This document shows positions 16,001-24,587 of a DNA stretch of 64,000 nucleotides, piece by piece (position 1 is the first letter of the stretch; each line of letters begins with the position of its first letter). Location of the stretch: the NCBI RefSeq assembly GCF_000717915.1, contig NZ_JOCX01000010.1, forward strand, positions 186,001 to 250,000, read 5' to 3'. Both the position numbers and the translations under genes were made by a program. Below the pieces are notes generated by a model, which was given only the letters and a program-made list of their open reading frames with translations, made no database searches and was not told where the DNA came from. This DNA comes from Streptomyces sp. NRRL S-244 (GTDB lineage Bacteria; Actinomycetota; Actinomycetes; Streptomycetales; Streptomycetaceae).

Positions 16001-17563
16001 TCAGCCGAGGAGGCCGCCGACCAGTCCGGGCTTCTTCGCCGGCGCGTCCCCGCCGCCGCTGCCGCCTCCGCTGCCGGAGCTGGAGGACGGCGGTTTCGGG
16101 GTGGACTGCTTGGGCGAGCTGCCCGGGTTCTGGCCGTTGCCGGAGCCGCGGGTCGCGGTCGGCGACTGCGAGCCGGTGCCCGCGGTCTCCTTGGCGGTGG
16201 AACCGGTGCCCCCGCGCCCGGACTTGGCGGCCGGCGCCGAGGCGCTGGCGCTGGGCTCGGCCGTCTTGGAGGGCTGCTGGGTGGCGGGCTGCTGCTGCGG
16301 CCGCTGCTGCTTGTCGGCCGGGGCCTGCGGGAGCGGGGAGCCGGGCAGGTAGTTGCTGGGGGCCTGGCCGGGTCCGGGGACGGTGACCACGGTGGTGGAG
16401 CGGACGGCGCCGCCGAGGAGCGAGCCGATGAGCAGGGTGAGTCCGCAGACGACGGTGGCCATGATGGTTCCGCGGCGCAGGACGCGGCGGCGCAGCCGCC
16501 AGATCTCGGAGCGCGGTCCGAGGGTCCGCCAGGCCTCGCCGGCGAGGCGCCCGTCGAGGGAGTAGACGGGGGCGCCGGCGATGATCAGCGGGCTCCAGGC
16601 GGCGAGGTAGATGATGTCGGGGGCGTCGTAGGCGGGGACGGTCTTCCAGCTGACCGTCATCAGCAGGGCGGCCGACAGCAGGGCGCCGATGCAGGCGGCG
16701 AACCGCTGCCACAGGCCCAGGACGGTCAGTACGCCGACGATGACCTGGAGGAAGGCCACGCTGAGCCCGGCCCCGACGGGGTGGGCGAGGGCGAAGTCGC
16801 GCAGGGGTTCGGCGAGCGCCCAGGGGTGGAGGGTGCGGAGCCAGGTGACCATGGAGCCGCGTTCGCCGCCGTCGAAGTAGACGGGGTCGCACAGCTTGCC
16901 CATGCCGGCGTAGATGCAGATGAAGCCGAGGAAGACGCGCAGCGGGAGCAGCACGACGCCGAGGTTCATCCGGCGGCCGGGGTAGTACGAGGCCTGCCCG
17001 CGGGTGTCGGAGGGGTTGCGGCGGGAGTCGGCGCCGGGTCCGCCGTCGAGGCCGTCGTACGGTCCCCCGCCGCCCGCGTACCGGGGGTCGTACGGGAGGT
17101 CGCGTACGGCGGCCAGCGGGCGGGTCTCGTCCGCGGCTCCGTACGTGCGCTGGCCGATGACGGTCGGCGTGGCCAGCGTGTCCTCGGCGAGGTCGTGGGC
17201 CAGGTCGACGCGGGGGATGGTCTGGGTGGCGCCGCCGTCGAACTCGTCGTGTCCGCGCCCGTGTTCGCGCACGGCCTGGAGGAGCCCGCCCATGGCGGCG
17301 GTGTCGCCGGGGGCGGACTTGCCGCTCCAGACGACGGGGGCCCGGCGGCGGCCTGCGCCGGCAGCGGCGGCGACCACGGCGCCGCCGAGGACGGGCACGC
17401 GGCCGGGGCCGTTCGCGGGCTTGGAACGCGCGCTCGGGCTCGGTGCGAGCCGCACGCGGAAGCTGGCGTGGTTGACGATGACCTGTGCGGGGTCGCACGG
17501 CACCTTGACCATGCTCAGCGCGGGCTGGTCGTCGAACCCTGACGTTCTGGTGTCCACACTCAT
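16001..17563 (-). CDS. DoxX-family membrane protein with low-complexity tails
   Basis: A 520-aa protein. Residues about 1-190 are a soluble, partly disordered N-terminal part; then a DoxX domain with four membrane helices (MNLGVVLLPLRVFLGFICIYAGMGKLCDP, VGAGLSVAFLQVIVGVLTVLGLW, CIGALLSAALLMTVSWKT, DIIYLAAWSPLIIAGAPVYSLD). A further helix (TIMATVVCGLTLLIGSLLGG) is followed by a roughly 130-residue Pro/Ser/Gln/Gly-rich tail, probably outside the cell. DoxX proteins relate to thiosulfate:quinone oxidoreductase subunits and to mycobacterial redox membrane complexes. The long tails are unusual for the family. ATG at 17563 follows a palindromic site. Confidence 0.85.
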   Translation of the reverse strand: MSVDTRTSGFDDQPALSMVKVPCDPAQVIVNHASFRVRLAPSPSARSKPANGPGRVPVLGGAVVAAAAGAGRRRAPVVWSGKSAPGDTAAMGGLLQAVREHGRGHDEFDGGATQTIPRVDLAHDLAEDTLATPTVIGQRTYGAADETRPLAAVRDLPYDPRYAGGGGPYDGLDGGPGADSRRNPSDTRGQASYYPGRRMNLGVVLLPLRVFLGFICIYAGMGKLCDPVYFDGGERGSMVTWLRTLHPWALAEPLRDFALAHPVGAGLSVAFLQVIVGVLTVLGLWQRFAACIGALLSAALLMTVSWKTVPAYDAPDIIYLAAWSPLIIAGAPVYSLDGRLAGEAWRTLGPRSEIWRLRRRVLRRGTIMATVVCGLTLLIGSLLGGAVRSTTVVTVPGPGQAPSNYLPGSPLPQAPADKQQRPQQQPATQQPSKTAEPSASASAPAAKSGRGGTGSTAKETAGTGSQSPTATRGSGNGQNPGSSPKQSTPKPPSSSSGSGGGSGGGDAPAKKPGLVGGLLG

Positions 17564-17576
17564 CTAACCGAGTGAT

Positions 17577-17593
17577 CAGTGTTTAGGACACTG
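17577..17593. promoter_or_regulatory. Inverted repeat upstream of the DoxX gene
   Basis: CAGTGT-N5-ACACTG (17577-17593) lies 14 bp before the start codon, in the expected promoter/leader position. It is a possible operator; the binding protein is unknown. Confidence 0.4.
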
Positions 17594-17633
17594 CCTTGAC
17601 AGCAGGGATGTGTCCGAGACCCGTCAAGATCAA

Positions 17634-17662
17634 GCCACCCCGCCCGAAACGGGCGGGGTGGC
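17634..17662 (-). terminator. Terminator after rlmB
   Basis: GCCACCCCGCCCG and CGGGCGGGGTGGC (17634-17646 and 17650-17662) make a 13-bp perfect stem with a 3-nt AAA loop, 40 bp beyond the rlmB stop codon. Confidence 0.85.
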
Positions 17663-17701
17663 ACGCTCACGGGTCACGGCGCGTAGGCCATTCGGCAGAG
17701 C

Positions 17702-18673
17702 TCAGGTGCGGGGCGTCGTCGCGCGGCGGCGGGCCGCCTCGTAGAGCACGACGCCCGCGGCGACACCGGCGTTGAGCGACTCGGCGCCGCCCGGCATCGG
17801 GATGCGGACGAGGTAGTCGCAGTTCTCGCCGACGAGGCGGCCGAGGCCCTTGCCCTCGGAGCCGACGACGATGACGACCGGGCCCGCGAGCTCGGCGAGG
17901 TCGTTGACCGTGTGCGTGCCCTCGGCGGCGAGGCCGACGATGGTGATGCCGGCCTTCTTGTAGTCCTGGAGGGCGCGCGTCAGGTTGGTGACGCGGGAGA
18001 CCGGGGTGCGGGCGGCGGTGCCGGCCGAGGTCTTCCAGGCACCGGCGGTCATGCCGGCGGCGCGGCGCTCGGGGATGACCACGCCGTGGCCGCCGAAGGC
18101 GGAGACGGAGCGGACGATCGCGCCGAGGTTGCGCGGGTCGGTGACGCCGTCGAGGGCGACGATGAGGGGGTCCTCGCCGTTGTCGTACGCGGCGGTCGTG
18201 AGGTCCTCCGGGTGCGCGTACTCGTACGGCGGGACCTGGAGGACCAGGCCCTGGTGGTTGAGCCCGTTGGTCATCCGGTCGAGCTCGGGGCGCGGGGCTT
18301 CCATCAGGTTGATGTTGCCGCGCTCGCCGGCGAGCTGGAGGGCCTCGCGCACGCGCTCGTCGTTGTCGATGAACTGCTGGACGTAGAGGGTGGTGGCGGG
18401 GACGCCGTCGCGCAGCGCCTCGAAGACCGGGTTGCGGCCGACGACCATCTCGCTGGTGCCCTTGGGGCCTCCGCGGCGGGGGGCGGGGCGGCGCTTGGCG
18501 GCCTGGCGGGCCATGGCGCCCGCGATGCGGTTCGCCTTGTGCTTCTTGCGGTCCTCGGCCTTGGGCGTGGGGCCCTTGCCTTCGAGGCCCTTGCGCCGCT
18601 GGCCACCGCTGCCGACCGTGGCGCCCTTCTTGTTGGACGTGCGGCGGTTCCTGCGCTGGCTGTTCCCGGCCAT
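17702..18673 (-). CDS. rlmB: RlmB-type 23S rRNA (guanosine-2'-O-)-methyltransferase
   Basis: A 323-aa SpoU/TrmH-family methyltransferase. An actinobacterial basic extension (residues 1-70, many Arg/Lys/Gly) precedes the RNA 2'-O-ribose methylase substrate-binding domain ([23 protein letters not shown]) and the knotted SPOUT catalytic domain with [49 protein letters not shown] and [25 protein letters not shown], the three SPOUT motifs. It should methylate G2251 of 23S rRNA using SAM. It lies downstream of cysS, but a terminator-like hairpin between them suggests a separate promoter. Confidence 0.93.
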   Translation of the reverse strand: MAGNSQRRNRRTSNKKGATVGSGGQRRKGLEGKGPTPKAEDRKKHKANRIAGAMARQAAKRRPAPRRGGPKGTSEMVVGRNPVFEALRDGVPATTLYVQQFIDNDERVREALQLAGERGNINLMEAPRPELDRMTNGLNHQGLVLQVPPYEYAHPEDLTTAAYDNGEDPLIVALDGVTDPRNLGAIVRSVSAFGGHGVVIPERRAAGMTAGAWKTSAGTAARTPVSRVTNLTRALQDYKKAGITIVGLAAEGTHTVNDLAELAGPVVIVVGSEGKGLGRLVGENCDYLVRIPMPGGAESLNAGVAAGVVLYEAARRRATTPRT

Positions 18674-18720
18674 GACCTCTACCTGTTTTCGTTGATGCTG
18701 CGATATGTACGTATGAAGAG

Positions 18721-18748
18721 TGTGCCGCCCGGAGCCCCGGGCGGCACA
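18721..18748 (-). terminator. Hairpin between cysS and rlmB
   Basis: TGTGCCGCCCGG (18721-18732) and CCGGGCGGCACA (18737-18748) form a 12-bp perfect stem with a 4-nt loop in the 101-bp gap, 27 bp after the cysS stop. It probably ends or attenuates the cysS message before rlmB. Confidence 0.8.
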
Positions 18749-18774
18749 GTCGGACTGCTCCGCGTGCCGGGGGC

Positions 18775-20175
18775 TCAGCGCGGGCCGAGCGACCAGCGCG
18801 GTCCCGTGGGGCTGTCCTCGATGACCAGGCCCGACTGCTGGAGCTGGTCGCGGATGGCGTCGGCGGTCGCCCAGTCCTTGCGGGCCCGGGCGGACTCGCG
18901 CTGCTCCAGGACGAGGCGTACGAGGGTGTCGACGGCGCCGTGGAGGTCCTCGCCGCGGTCGGACTCCCCGGCCCAGTGCGGGTCGAGGGGGTCCAGGCCG
19001 AGGACGCCGAGCATGGCCCGTACCTCGGACAGCCGGGCGATGGCGGCGTCCTTGTCGTCGGCGGCGAGGGCGCTGTTGCCCTGGCGGACCGTGGTGTGGA
19101 CGATGGCGAGCGCCTGCGGCACGCCCAGGTCGTCGTCCATGGCCTCGGCGAAGGCGGGCGGGACCTCGGAGGCCGGGTCGACGGTCTTGCCGGCCTTCTC
19201 GATGACGCGCTGGTAGAAGCCCTCGATGCGCGCGAAGGCGGACTCGGCCTCGCGCAGCGACTCCTCGCTGTACTCGATCATCGAGCGGTAGTGCGGGGTG
19301 CCGAGGTAGTAGCGCAGGACGATGGGGCGCCAGACCTTGAGCATCTCGGAGACGAGGACGGAGTTGCCGAGCGACTTCGACATCTTCTCGCCGGAGAGGG
19401 TGACCCAGGCGTTGTGCATCCAGTACTTCGCGAACTCGTCGCCGAAGGCCTTGGCCTGGGCGATCTCGTTCTCGTGGTGCGGGAAGATCAGGTCGAGTCC
19501 GCCGCCGTGGATGTCGAAGGCGCTGCCGAGGTACTTGTGCGCCATCGCGGAGCACTCCAGGTGCCAGCCGGGACGGCCGCGGCCCCACGGGGTCTCCCAG
19601 TCGGGCTCGCCGGGCTTGGAGGCCTTCCACATGGCGAAGTCGCGGGGGTCGCGCTTGCCGGTGATGCCCTCCTCGGCGGGCTGGCGCAGGTCGTCGATGT
19701 TCTGGTTCGACAACTCCAGGTACCCGGGGAAGGAGCGCACGTCGAAGTAGACGCTGCCGTCGGCCTCGTAGGCGTGGCCGCTCTCGATGAGGCCGCGCAT
19801 CATCTCGATCATCTCGGGCACGTGGCCGGTGGCGCGCGGCTCGTAGGTGGGCGGGAGGCAGCCCAGCGCGTTGTAGCCGTCGTTGAAGGCGCGCTCGTTC
19901 TCGTATCCGATGGACCACCACGGGCGGCCCTGGTCGCCCGACTTCAAGATGATCTTGTCGTCGATGTCGGTGACGTTGCGGATGAAGGTGACGTCGAGGC
20001 CGCGGTAGGTGAACCAGCGGCGCGCGATGTCGAAGTTCAGGTACGAGCGGACATGCCCGATGTGCGGGGCCGCCTGGACGGTGGCGCCACAGAGGTAGAT
20101 CGAGACGCAGCCCGGAACGAGCGGGGTGAAGTCGCGGATCTGCCGGGCGCTGGTGTCGTACAGGCGAATAGTCAC
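18775..20175 (-). CDS. cysS: Cysteinyl-tRNA synthetase
   Basis: A 466-aa class I aminoacyl-tRNA synthetase. The zinc-ligand cysteine is C29 in [11 protein letters not shown], the HIGH motif is H38-I-G-H41, the zinc-site region [12 protein letters not shown] and [18 protein letters not shown] are typical of CysS, and the KMSKS loop is seen in [13 protein letters not shown]. It charges tRNA-Cys in the cytoplasm. The related mycothiol ligase MshC is distinguished by sequence, and this is the true synthetase. The GTG start is 7 nt after a TACCCT -10 (on the minus strand, 20188-20183), so a leaderless mRNA is likely. Confidence 0.96.
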   Translation of the reverse strand: MTIRLYDTSARQIRDFTPLVPGCVSIYLCGATVQAAPHIGHVRSYLNFDIARRWFTYRGLDVTFIRNVTDIDDKIILKSGDQGRPWWSIGYENERAFNDGYNALGCLPPTYEPRATGHVPEMIEMMRGLIESGHAYEADGSVYFDVRSFPGYLELSNQNIDDLRQPAEEGITGKRDPRDFAMWKASKPGEPDWETPWGRGRPGWHLECSAMAHKYLGSAFDIHGGGLDLIFPHHENEIAQAKAFGDEFAKYWMHNAWVTLSGEKMSKSLGNSVLVSEMLKVWRPIVLRYYLGTPHYRSMIEYSEESLREAESAFARIEGFYQRVIEKAGKTVDPASEVPPAFAEAMDDDLGVPQALAIVHTTVRQGNSALAADDKDAAIARLSEVRAMLGVLGLDPLDPHWAGESDRGEDLHGAVDTLVRLVLEQRESARARKDWATADAIRDQLQQSGLVIEDSPTGPRWSLGPR

Positions 20176-20201
20176 GGCATCCAGGGTAGTGGGCCTGTAG
20201 C

Positions 20202-20236
20202 AGTGCCCCGCGACCCTTTCGGGGCGCGGGGGTGCT
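20202..20236 (-). terminator. Terminator between ispF and cysS
   Basis: CCCCGCG (20206-20212) pairs with CGCGGGG (20225-20231), extended by imperfect outer pairs and an inner CCC/GGG stem, 27 bp after the ispF stop. It separates the ispDF unit from cysS. Confidence 0.65.
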
Positions 20237-20262
20237 TTGTTGCCGAAGCGGTGTGGTCCGGT

Positions 20263-20772
20263 CTAGGGATTCGTCCGGTACACCAGTGCGGTGGCGATGG
20301 CGGCGAGGCCTTCCGCGCGGCCGGTGAGGCCGAGGCCGTCGGTGGTGGTGCCGGAGACGGAGACCGGGGCTCCGGCGGCCGCGGAGAGGGTCTTCTGCGC
20401 TTCCTCGCGCCGCTTGCCGATCTTCGGGCGTACGCCGATCACCTGGATGGCGATGTTGCCGATCTCGAAGCCCTCGGCGCGGACGATGCGGGCGGCTTCC
20501 GCCAGGAGGGTGACGCCGGCGGCGCCGGACCACTCGGGGCGGGAGGTGCCGAAGTGCGCGCCGAGGTCGCCGACGCCGGCGGCGGAGAAGAGGGCGTCGC
20601 AGGCGGCGTGGGCGGCGACGTCGCCGTCGGAGTGCCCGGCGAGGCCGTCCTCGCCCTCCCAGAGCAGCCCGGCGCACCACAGCTCGCGCCCGGTCTCGAA
20701 GGCGTGCACGTCGGTGCCGATCCCGACGAGCGGGATCAGCGGGGCGGCGGAAGCTGCGGGGCTAGTAGGCAT
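20263..20772 (-). CDS. ispF: 2-C-methyl-D-erythritol 2,4-cyclodiphosphate synthase
   Basis: A 169-aa homotrimeric enzyme of the MEP isoprenoid pathway, converting CDP-ME 2-phosphate to ME-cPP. The metal-binding motif GTDVHAF near residue 19 and the [33 protein letters not shown] block supply the zinc ligands Asp/His/His; [21 protein letters not shown] is the conserved C-terminal signature. Its start overlaps the end of ispD by 11 nt, so the two consecutive-pathway enzymes are translationally coupled, as is common in actinobacteria. Confidence 0.96.
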   Translation of the reverse strand: MPTSPAASAAPLIPLVGIGTDVHAFETGRELWCAGLLWEGEDGLAGHSDGDVAAHAACDALFSAAGVGDLGAHFGTSRPEWSGAAGVTLLAEAARIVRAEGFEIGNIAIQVIGVRPKIGKRREEAQKTLSAAAGAPVSVSGTTTDGLGLTGRAEGLAAIATALVYRTNP

Positions 20773-21508
20773 CGGTGGCCCTCCTGCGGGCGAGTACGGC
20801 CTCGGCGAGGACCAGGTCGAGCGGGCGGGTGACCTTGAAGGCCTCTTCGTGGCCGGGGACCACCATGACGGTGACGCCGAGCTGTTCCACCATTCCGGCG
20901 TCGTCGGTGGCGCCCTCGCCGTTGACGGCGATGGCCTCGTGCGCCCGTACGAGGGTCGCGAGGTCGAAGCCCTGCGGGGTCTGTACGGCGCGCAGCCGGG
21001 CCCGCTCGGGGGTGGCGACGACCGGCTCGGCCTCGCCGGGCTTGCCGGGCTCGACCTCCTTGACGGTGTCGGCCAGCGGCAGAGCCGGCACCACGGCGGG
21101 CGAGCCGTCGCGTACGGCTTCGATGACGGAGTCGACGGTCTCCACGGGGACGAGCGGGCGGGCCGCGTCGTGGATGAGGACGGAGGTGACGTCCGCGGGG
21201 AGCGCGGCGAGGCCGGCGTTCACGGATTCCTGGCGGGTCTCGCCGCCGGGGACGACCAGGATCTCGGTCCGGTCGGGCAGCGCGTGCTCGTCGACGAGCC
21301 GGCGCACCTCAGCGGCGCCGTCGGACGGGGCCACGACCACCACGAGGGAGACGGCCCGGGAGCGGGCCATCGCGCGGACGGCGTGGATGAGCATGGGGGT
21401 GCCGCCGATGGCCCGCAGGGCCTTGGGGGCTCCGGGGCCGAGGCGTACCCCACGGCCTGCGGCCGGGATCACCGCGGCGGTGCGGTGGGGGCGCGATTCG
21501 TCAGACAT
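20762..21508 (-). CDS. ispD: 2-C-methyl-D-erythritol 4-phosphate cytidylyltransferase
   Basis: A 248-aa nucleotidyltransferase of the MEP pathway (CTP + MEP to CDP-ME). The CTP-binding signature [25 protein letters not shown] is at residues about 11-35; [12 protein letters not shown] and VKEV...[14 protein letters not shown] are IspD hallmarks. The ATG at 21508 is chosen because it follows a GGAG Shine-Dalgarno and starts just before the catalytic motif; a longer in-frame extension to 21685 has no family similarity. carD lies upstream on the same strand, as in many actinobacteria, with a 246-bp gap. Confidence 0.95.
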   Translation of the reverse strand: MSDESRPHRTAAVIPAAGRGVRLGPGAPKALRAIGGTPMLIHAVRAMARSRAVSLVVVVAPSDGAAEVRRLVDEHALPDRTEILVVPGGETRQESVNAGLAALPADVTSVLIHDAARPLVPVETVDSVIEAVRDGSPAVVPALPLADTVKEVEPGKPGEAEPVVATPERARLRAVQTPQGFDLATLVRAHEAIAVNGEGATDDAGMVEQLGVTVMVVPGHEEAFKVTRPLDLVLAEAVLARRRATDAY

Positions 21509-21688
21509 CAGTAGCTCCGAGCCAGGTTTGTGACTTCGGCCGACATGGGTATGGCCTGAAGGGTGCCGGGTGCGACGCCCTCGCCCCTTCCGTGACGACC
21601 GGTCGAGCAGGCTGTCAGGACCCGGCACGCCGGTGGAAAAAGTGCAGAAAAGGTGTGGGTACAGACATGCCGCAGCGCCCGGCAACAG

Positions 21689-21710
21689 CCCTCTCGTGGA
21701 GGAGAGGGCA
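21689..21710 (-). terminator. Hairpin after carD
   Basis: GCCCTCTC (21689-21696) pairs with GAGAGGGC (21703-21710) around a 6-nt loop, 45 bp downstream of the carD stop. It is a plausible terminator or partial attenuator before ispD. Confidence 0.5.
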
Positions 21711-21754
21711 TGTCATCGGGCACCGCGGCACAACTGTGTGAAGGATTTCCCGCG

Positions 21755-22237
21755 TCAGGACGCGAGAACCTCGTCGAGGAGGGCCTCTGCCTTGTCCTCG
21801 TTGGTGTTCTCCGCGAGCGCGAGCTCGCTCACCAGGATCTGGCGCGCCTTCGCGAGCATGCGCTTCTCGCCCGCGGAAAGCCCGCGCTCACGCTCACGAC
21901 GCCACAGGTCACGCACCACTTCGGCGACCTTGATGACATCGCCAGAAGCGAGCTTCTCCAGATTTGCCTTGTAGCGCCGGGACCAGTTCGTCGGCTCTTC
22001 GGCATACGGTGCACGAAGCACCTCGAAGACCCGGTCCAGCCCGTCCTGGCCGACTACGTCGCGAACGCCGACGAACTCCGCATTGTCCGCAGGCACACGA
22101 ACCGTCAGGTCGCCCTGGGCGACCTTGAGCACCAAGTAGGTCTTGTCCACGCCTTTGATCTGGCGAGTTTCGATGGCCTCGATCAGCGCGGCCCCGTGAT
22201 GGGGATAGACCACGGTGTCGCCAACCTTGAACGTCAT
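21755..22237 (-). CDS. carD: CarD/CdnL-family RNA polymerase-binding regulator
   Basis: A 160-aa essential-type transcription factor. The N-terminal Tudor-like RNAP-interaction domain ([25 protein letters not shown]) binds the beta subunit; the C-terminal helical domain (residues about 75-160, with the conserved Trp in [29 protein letters not shown]) contacts promoter DNA and stabilises open complexes, especially at rRNA promoters. Length and sequence are typical. The ATG at 22237 follows GGAAGGGG; a TTACCCT -10-like box lies about 30 nt upstream, so this mRNA has a short leader. Confidence 0.96.
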   Translation of the reverse strand: MTFKVGDTVVYPHHGAALIEAIETRQIKGVDKTYLVLKVAQGDLTVRVPADNAEFVGVRDVVGQDGLDRVFEVLRAPYAEEPTNWSRRYKANLEKLASGDVIKVAEVVRDLWRRERERGLSAGEKRMLAKARQILVSELALAENTNEDKAEALLDEVLAS

Positions 22238-22896
22238 GTGACAGGTACCCCTTCCGTGGCTATCCAGGGTAACACGAGAACTGACTGTTATGAATGGCGT
22301 TTTCGCAGGTCAGGGCACATCTCGGGGCTTGACAACAGCGACAGGAACGTGCTGCGAAGAGCTTCCGGAGGGGGGTATTCGCAGGTCGGAGGCGCTGTGC
22401 GGACCGGGCGAAACGGCCACGCTACACCCGGGCGCGGGTCCCGTCAGTGTGATGTACGTCCCGTTTTGCCGGTTTCGAAGCCGGGAAACCGAACTACTCC
22501 GTTCGACTGGCGACCACCCGTACGGAGCGGTTCAGGCCCAATCGGAAATTGATCACGGAGGGCCGTTCGAAGGAATCCCGGAATTGATCACCGGGAGGCC
22601 GGAGGGGGATATGCGGGCGGCACATGATCAGCAGATGAACGGCACGGGAAGTGCCGAGCGGAAGGGTGGCCGGAAGGGCCGGGGAAGCGCGGTGCGAACG
22701 CCGGCCGGACCGCGGGCGGAATGCAAGATCGCGGGGCGGGTGCAGGGCGGCCCGTGCGCTGCGGAGGGTCGGGTGCGGGGGCGGGGCGGCGGCTCGGTAA
22801 CCTAAGCGCGCTGACACACCCTTAGGGCGGCTTTACCTCGGCCGCTCCGAGACTGCCCACCCTTCCGTTCCGTACGTCCAAGGAGTTGCCGCCGCC
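22238..22896. other. 660-bp intergenic region without a recognisable gene
   Basis: Open frames in this stretch give Gly/Arg/Cys-rich translations with no codon bias or family features, so I call none. It contains the carD promoter at its left end, an inverted repeat CGGTTTC-N8-GAAACCG (22470-22491), and two copies of AATTGATCAC (22547-22556 and 22582-22591), each followed by a GGAGGCC- or GGGAGGCC-like tail. GC content drops locally around the repeats. The DUF461 gene promoter should be near the right end. Confidence 0.6.
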
Positions 22897-23571
22897 GTGA
22901 GCCGCAGCCTTCGACGCGGCGCCCTCGCCGCCACCGCCATCGTGTTCTCGATCGCCTCGCTGGCCGCTTGCGGTGCAGGCAAGGACGCGGAGACGCTCCA
23001 GATCAAGCCGGACAACGCCGCCGTCACCAAGGGCAACATCAAGATCCAGAACGCGCTGGTGATCACCCAGGGCGAGAAGGAGAAGAAGGCCGTCGTCTCC
23101 GCGACGCTCTTCAACAGCGGCATCAAGCCGCAGACGCTTGACGCCATCACCCTCCCGGGTGGCAAGGGCAAGGTCGTCCTGAAGCCCGCCGAGGGCGCGG
23201 CCAAGGTCACCGTGCCGGCCGGCGGCTCGGTGGTGCTGGGCGGCAAGGGCAACGCCTCCGCCGTGGTCGAGGGCGGCGAGGCCGTGAAGAACGGCAACGC
23301 GCAGCCGGTCGTCTTCCAGCTGAGCAACGCGGGTGACGTGGCGATCTCCGCCTTCGTCGTCCCGGCCGCCGGCATGTACGCGGGCTTCGGCCCGACCGAG
23401 GCCCCGGTCGCCGCCCCCGGCGCCACCCCGTCGGGCGCCGCCTCGGGCGCCCCCTCGGGCAGCCCGTCCGGCTCCCCGGCCACGACCCCCTCGGGCGCCG
23501 CTTCCGGCACCCCGTCGGGCGCGGCCTCGGGCACCCCGTCGGGCTCCCCCTCGCACAGCGCCGGCCACTGA
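22897..23571 (+). CDS. DUF461-type lipoprotein
   Basis: A 224-aa exported protein. The signal peptide ends in a lipobox (SIASLAAC, Cys about residue 27). The central beta-rich domain (about 35-165) resembles the DUF461/PCuAC-like fold common next to phoP in Streptomyces, but the copper-binding Met/His motif of PCuAC is not evident. The C-terminus (about 170-224) is a repetitive PSGAASGTPSGSPSG linker rich in Pro, Ser, Gly and Ala. The GTG at 22897 follows AAGGAG with 11-nt spacing. Function is unknown; it may be a surface-exposed binding protein. Confidence 0.85.
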   Translation: MSRSLRRGALAATAIVFSIASLAACGAGKDAETLQIKPDNAAVTKGNIKIQNALVITQGEKEKKAVVSATLFNSGIKPQTLDAITLPGGKGKVVLKPAEGAAKVTVPAGGSVVLGGKGNASAVVEGGEAVKNGNAQPVVFQLSNAGDVAISAFVVPAAGMYAGFGPTEAPVAAPGATPSGAASGAPSGSPSGSPATTPSGAASGTPSGAASGTPSGSPSHSAGH

Positions 23572-23590
23572 GCCCGCAGCACCACGTACG

Positions 23591-23624
23591 AAGGGCCCCG
23601 TCCGCTGGAGCGGACGGGGCCCTT
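23591..23624 (+). terminator. Terminator after the DUF461 gene
   Basis: A 14-bp perfect stem (AAGGGCCCCGTCCG at 23591-23604 with its complement at 23611-23624) and a 6-nt loop, 19 bp after the stop codon. Confidence 0.88.
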
Positions 23625-23672
23625 TCGTGTGTGCGTGCACGCCGCCCGCACCGGGAGCGGCGGCACGGTCCG

Positions 23673-23747
23673 CGGTTTACGGCTCGAACTTGTAGCCCAG
23701 GCCGCGGACCGTGACCAGGTAGCGCGGCGCGCCCGGGTCCGGCTCGA
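23673..23747 (-). repeat. Duplicated 3' end of phoP (75-bp direct repeat)
   Basis: Bases 23673-23747 are 74/75 identical to 23851-23925, the last codons and stop of phoP (the only difference is G at 23722 versus A at 23900). The copy encodes the same DPGAPRYLVTVRGLGYKFEP ending and a TAA stop. It lies 178 bp downstream of the original, so it is out of frame with phoP (178 is not a multiple of 3). It looks like a partial gene duplication or recombination remnant, too short to be a gene. Confidence 0.95.
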
Positions 23748-23854
23748 ACTCCTCCCCCGTGCGACCCTCGTGCGGCGCGGCCCTGGGGGCCTCACCGGCT
23801 TCGGGGCGCTGCGCCGACCTCCGGCCGGCCCCGGGCCTCGGCGACACCGTCGGT

Positions 23855-24535
23855 TTACGGCTCGAACTTGTAGCCCAGGCCGCGGACCGTGACCAGGTAA
23901 CGCGGCGCGCCCGGGTCCGGCTCGATCTTGGCGCGCAGGCGCTTGACGTGGACGTCCAGGGTCTTGGTGTCACCGACGTAGTCGGCGCCCCAGACCCGGT
24001 CGATCAGCTGCATGCGGGTCAGTACGCGGCCCGCGTTGCGCAGCAGCATCTCCAGCAGGTCGAACTCCTTCAGCGGGAGGTCCACCTTGGCTCCGGCGAC
24101 GGTGACCACGTGCCGGTCGACGTCCATCCGTACGGGGCCGGCCTCCAGCGCGGCCGGGGTGACCTCCTCCGGCTCGCCGCGGCGGCGCAGGACCGCGCGG
24201 ATGCGGGCGACCAGCTCCCGCGAGGAGAAGGGCTTGGTGACGTAGTCGTCGGCTCCTATCTCCAGCCCGACGACCTTGTCGATCTCGCTGTCCTTGGCCG
24301 TCACCATGATGACGGGCACGTTGGAGCGGCCGCGCAGCTGCCGGCAGACCTCCGTGCCGGGCAGGCCGGGGAGCATCAGGTCGAGGAGGACGAGGTCGGC
24401 GCCGTTGCGCTCGAACTCGTCGAGCCCGTCGGGCCCGGTCGCGGCGATCGCGACCTCGAAGCCCTCCTTGCGGAGCATGTAGGACAGGGCGTCGCTGAAG
24501 GATTCCTCATCCTCGACGACGAGCACTCGGGTCAC
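23855..24535 (-). CDS. phoP: PhoP response regulator
   Basis: A 226-aa OmpR/PhoB-family regulator. The receiver domain starts MTRVLVVEDEESFSDALSYML, has phospho-acceptor Asp in LVLLDLMLPGLPG (about residue 52) and the TAKDSEIDKVVGLEIGADDYVTKPFS helix; the winged-helix DNA-binding domain ends DVHVKRLRAKIEPDPGAPRYLVTVRGLGYKFEP. With PhoR it controls the phosphate starvation regulon and antibiotic production in streptomycetes (RegX3/SenX3 type). GTG at 24535 follows a GGAGGT Shine-Dalgarno. The last 75 bp are duplicated just downstream. PhoR lies 52 bp upstream. Confidence 0.96.
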   Translation of the reverse strand: MTRVLVVEDEESFSDALSYMLRKEGFEVAIAATGPDGLDEFERNGADLVLLDLMLPGLPGTEVCRQLRGRSNVPVIMVTAKDSEIDKVVGLEIGADDYVTKPFSSRELVARIRAVLRRRGEPEEVTPAALEAGPVRMDVDRHVVTVAGAKVDLPLKEFDLLEMLLRNAGRVLTRMQLIDRVWGADYVGDTKTLDVHVKRLRAKIEPDPGAPRYLVTVRGLGYKFEP

Positions 24536-24587
24536 GGAAGGACCTCCGGGGCAGGAATGGCTGGCGTGGATCTCTGGGAAGCGTGGT

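Noticed and set aside
22290..22805. A 171-codon plus-strand open frame in the carD-DUF461 gap
   Set aside because: It gives a Cys/Gly/Arg-rich sequence without codon bias, Shine-Dalgarno or recognisable domain; probably non-coding.
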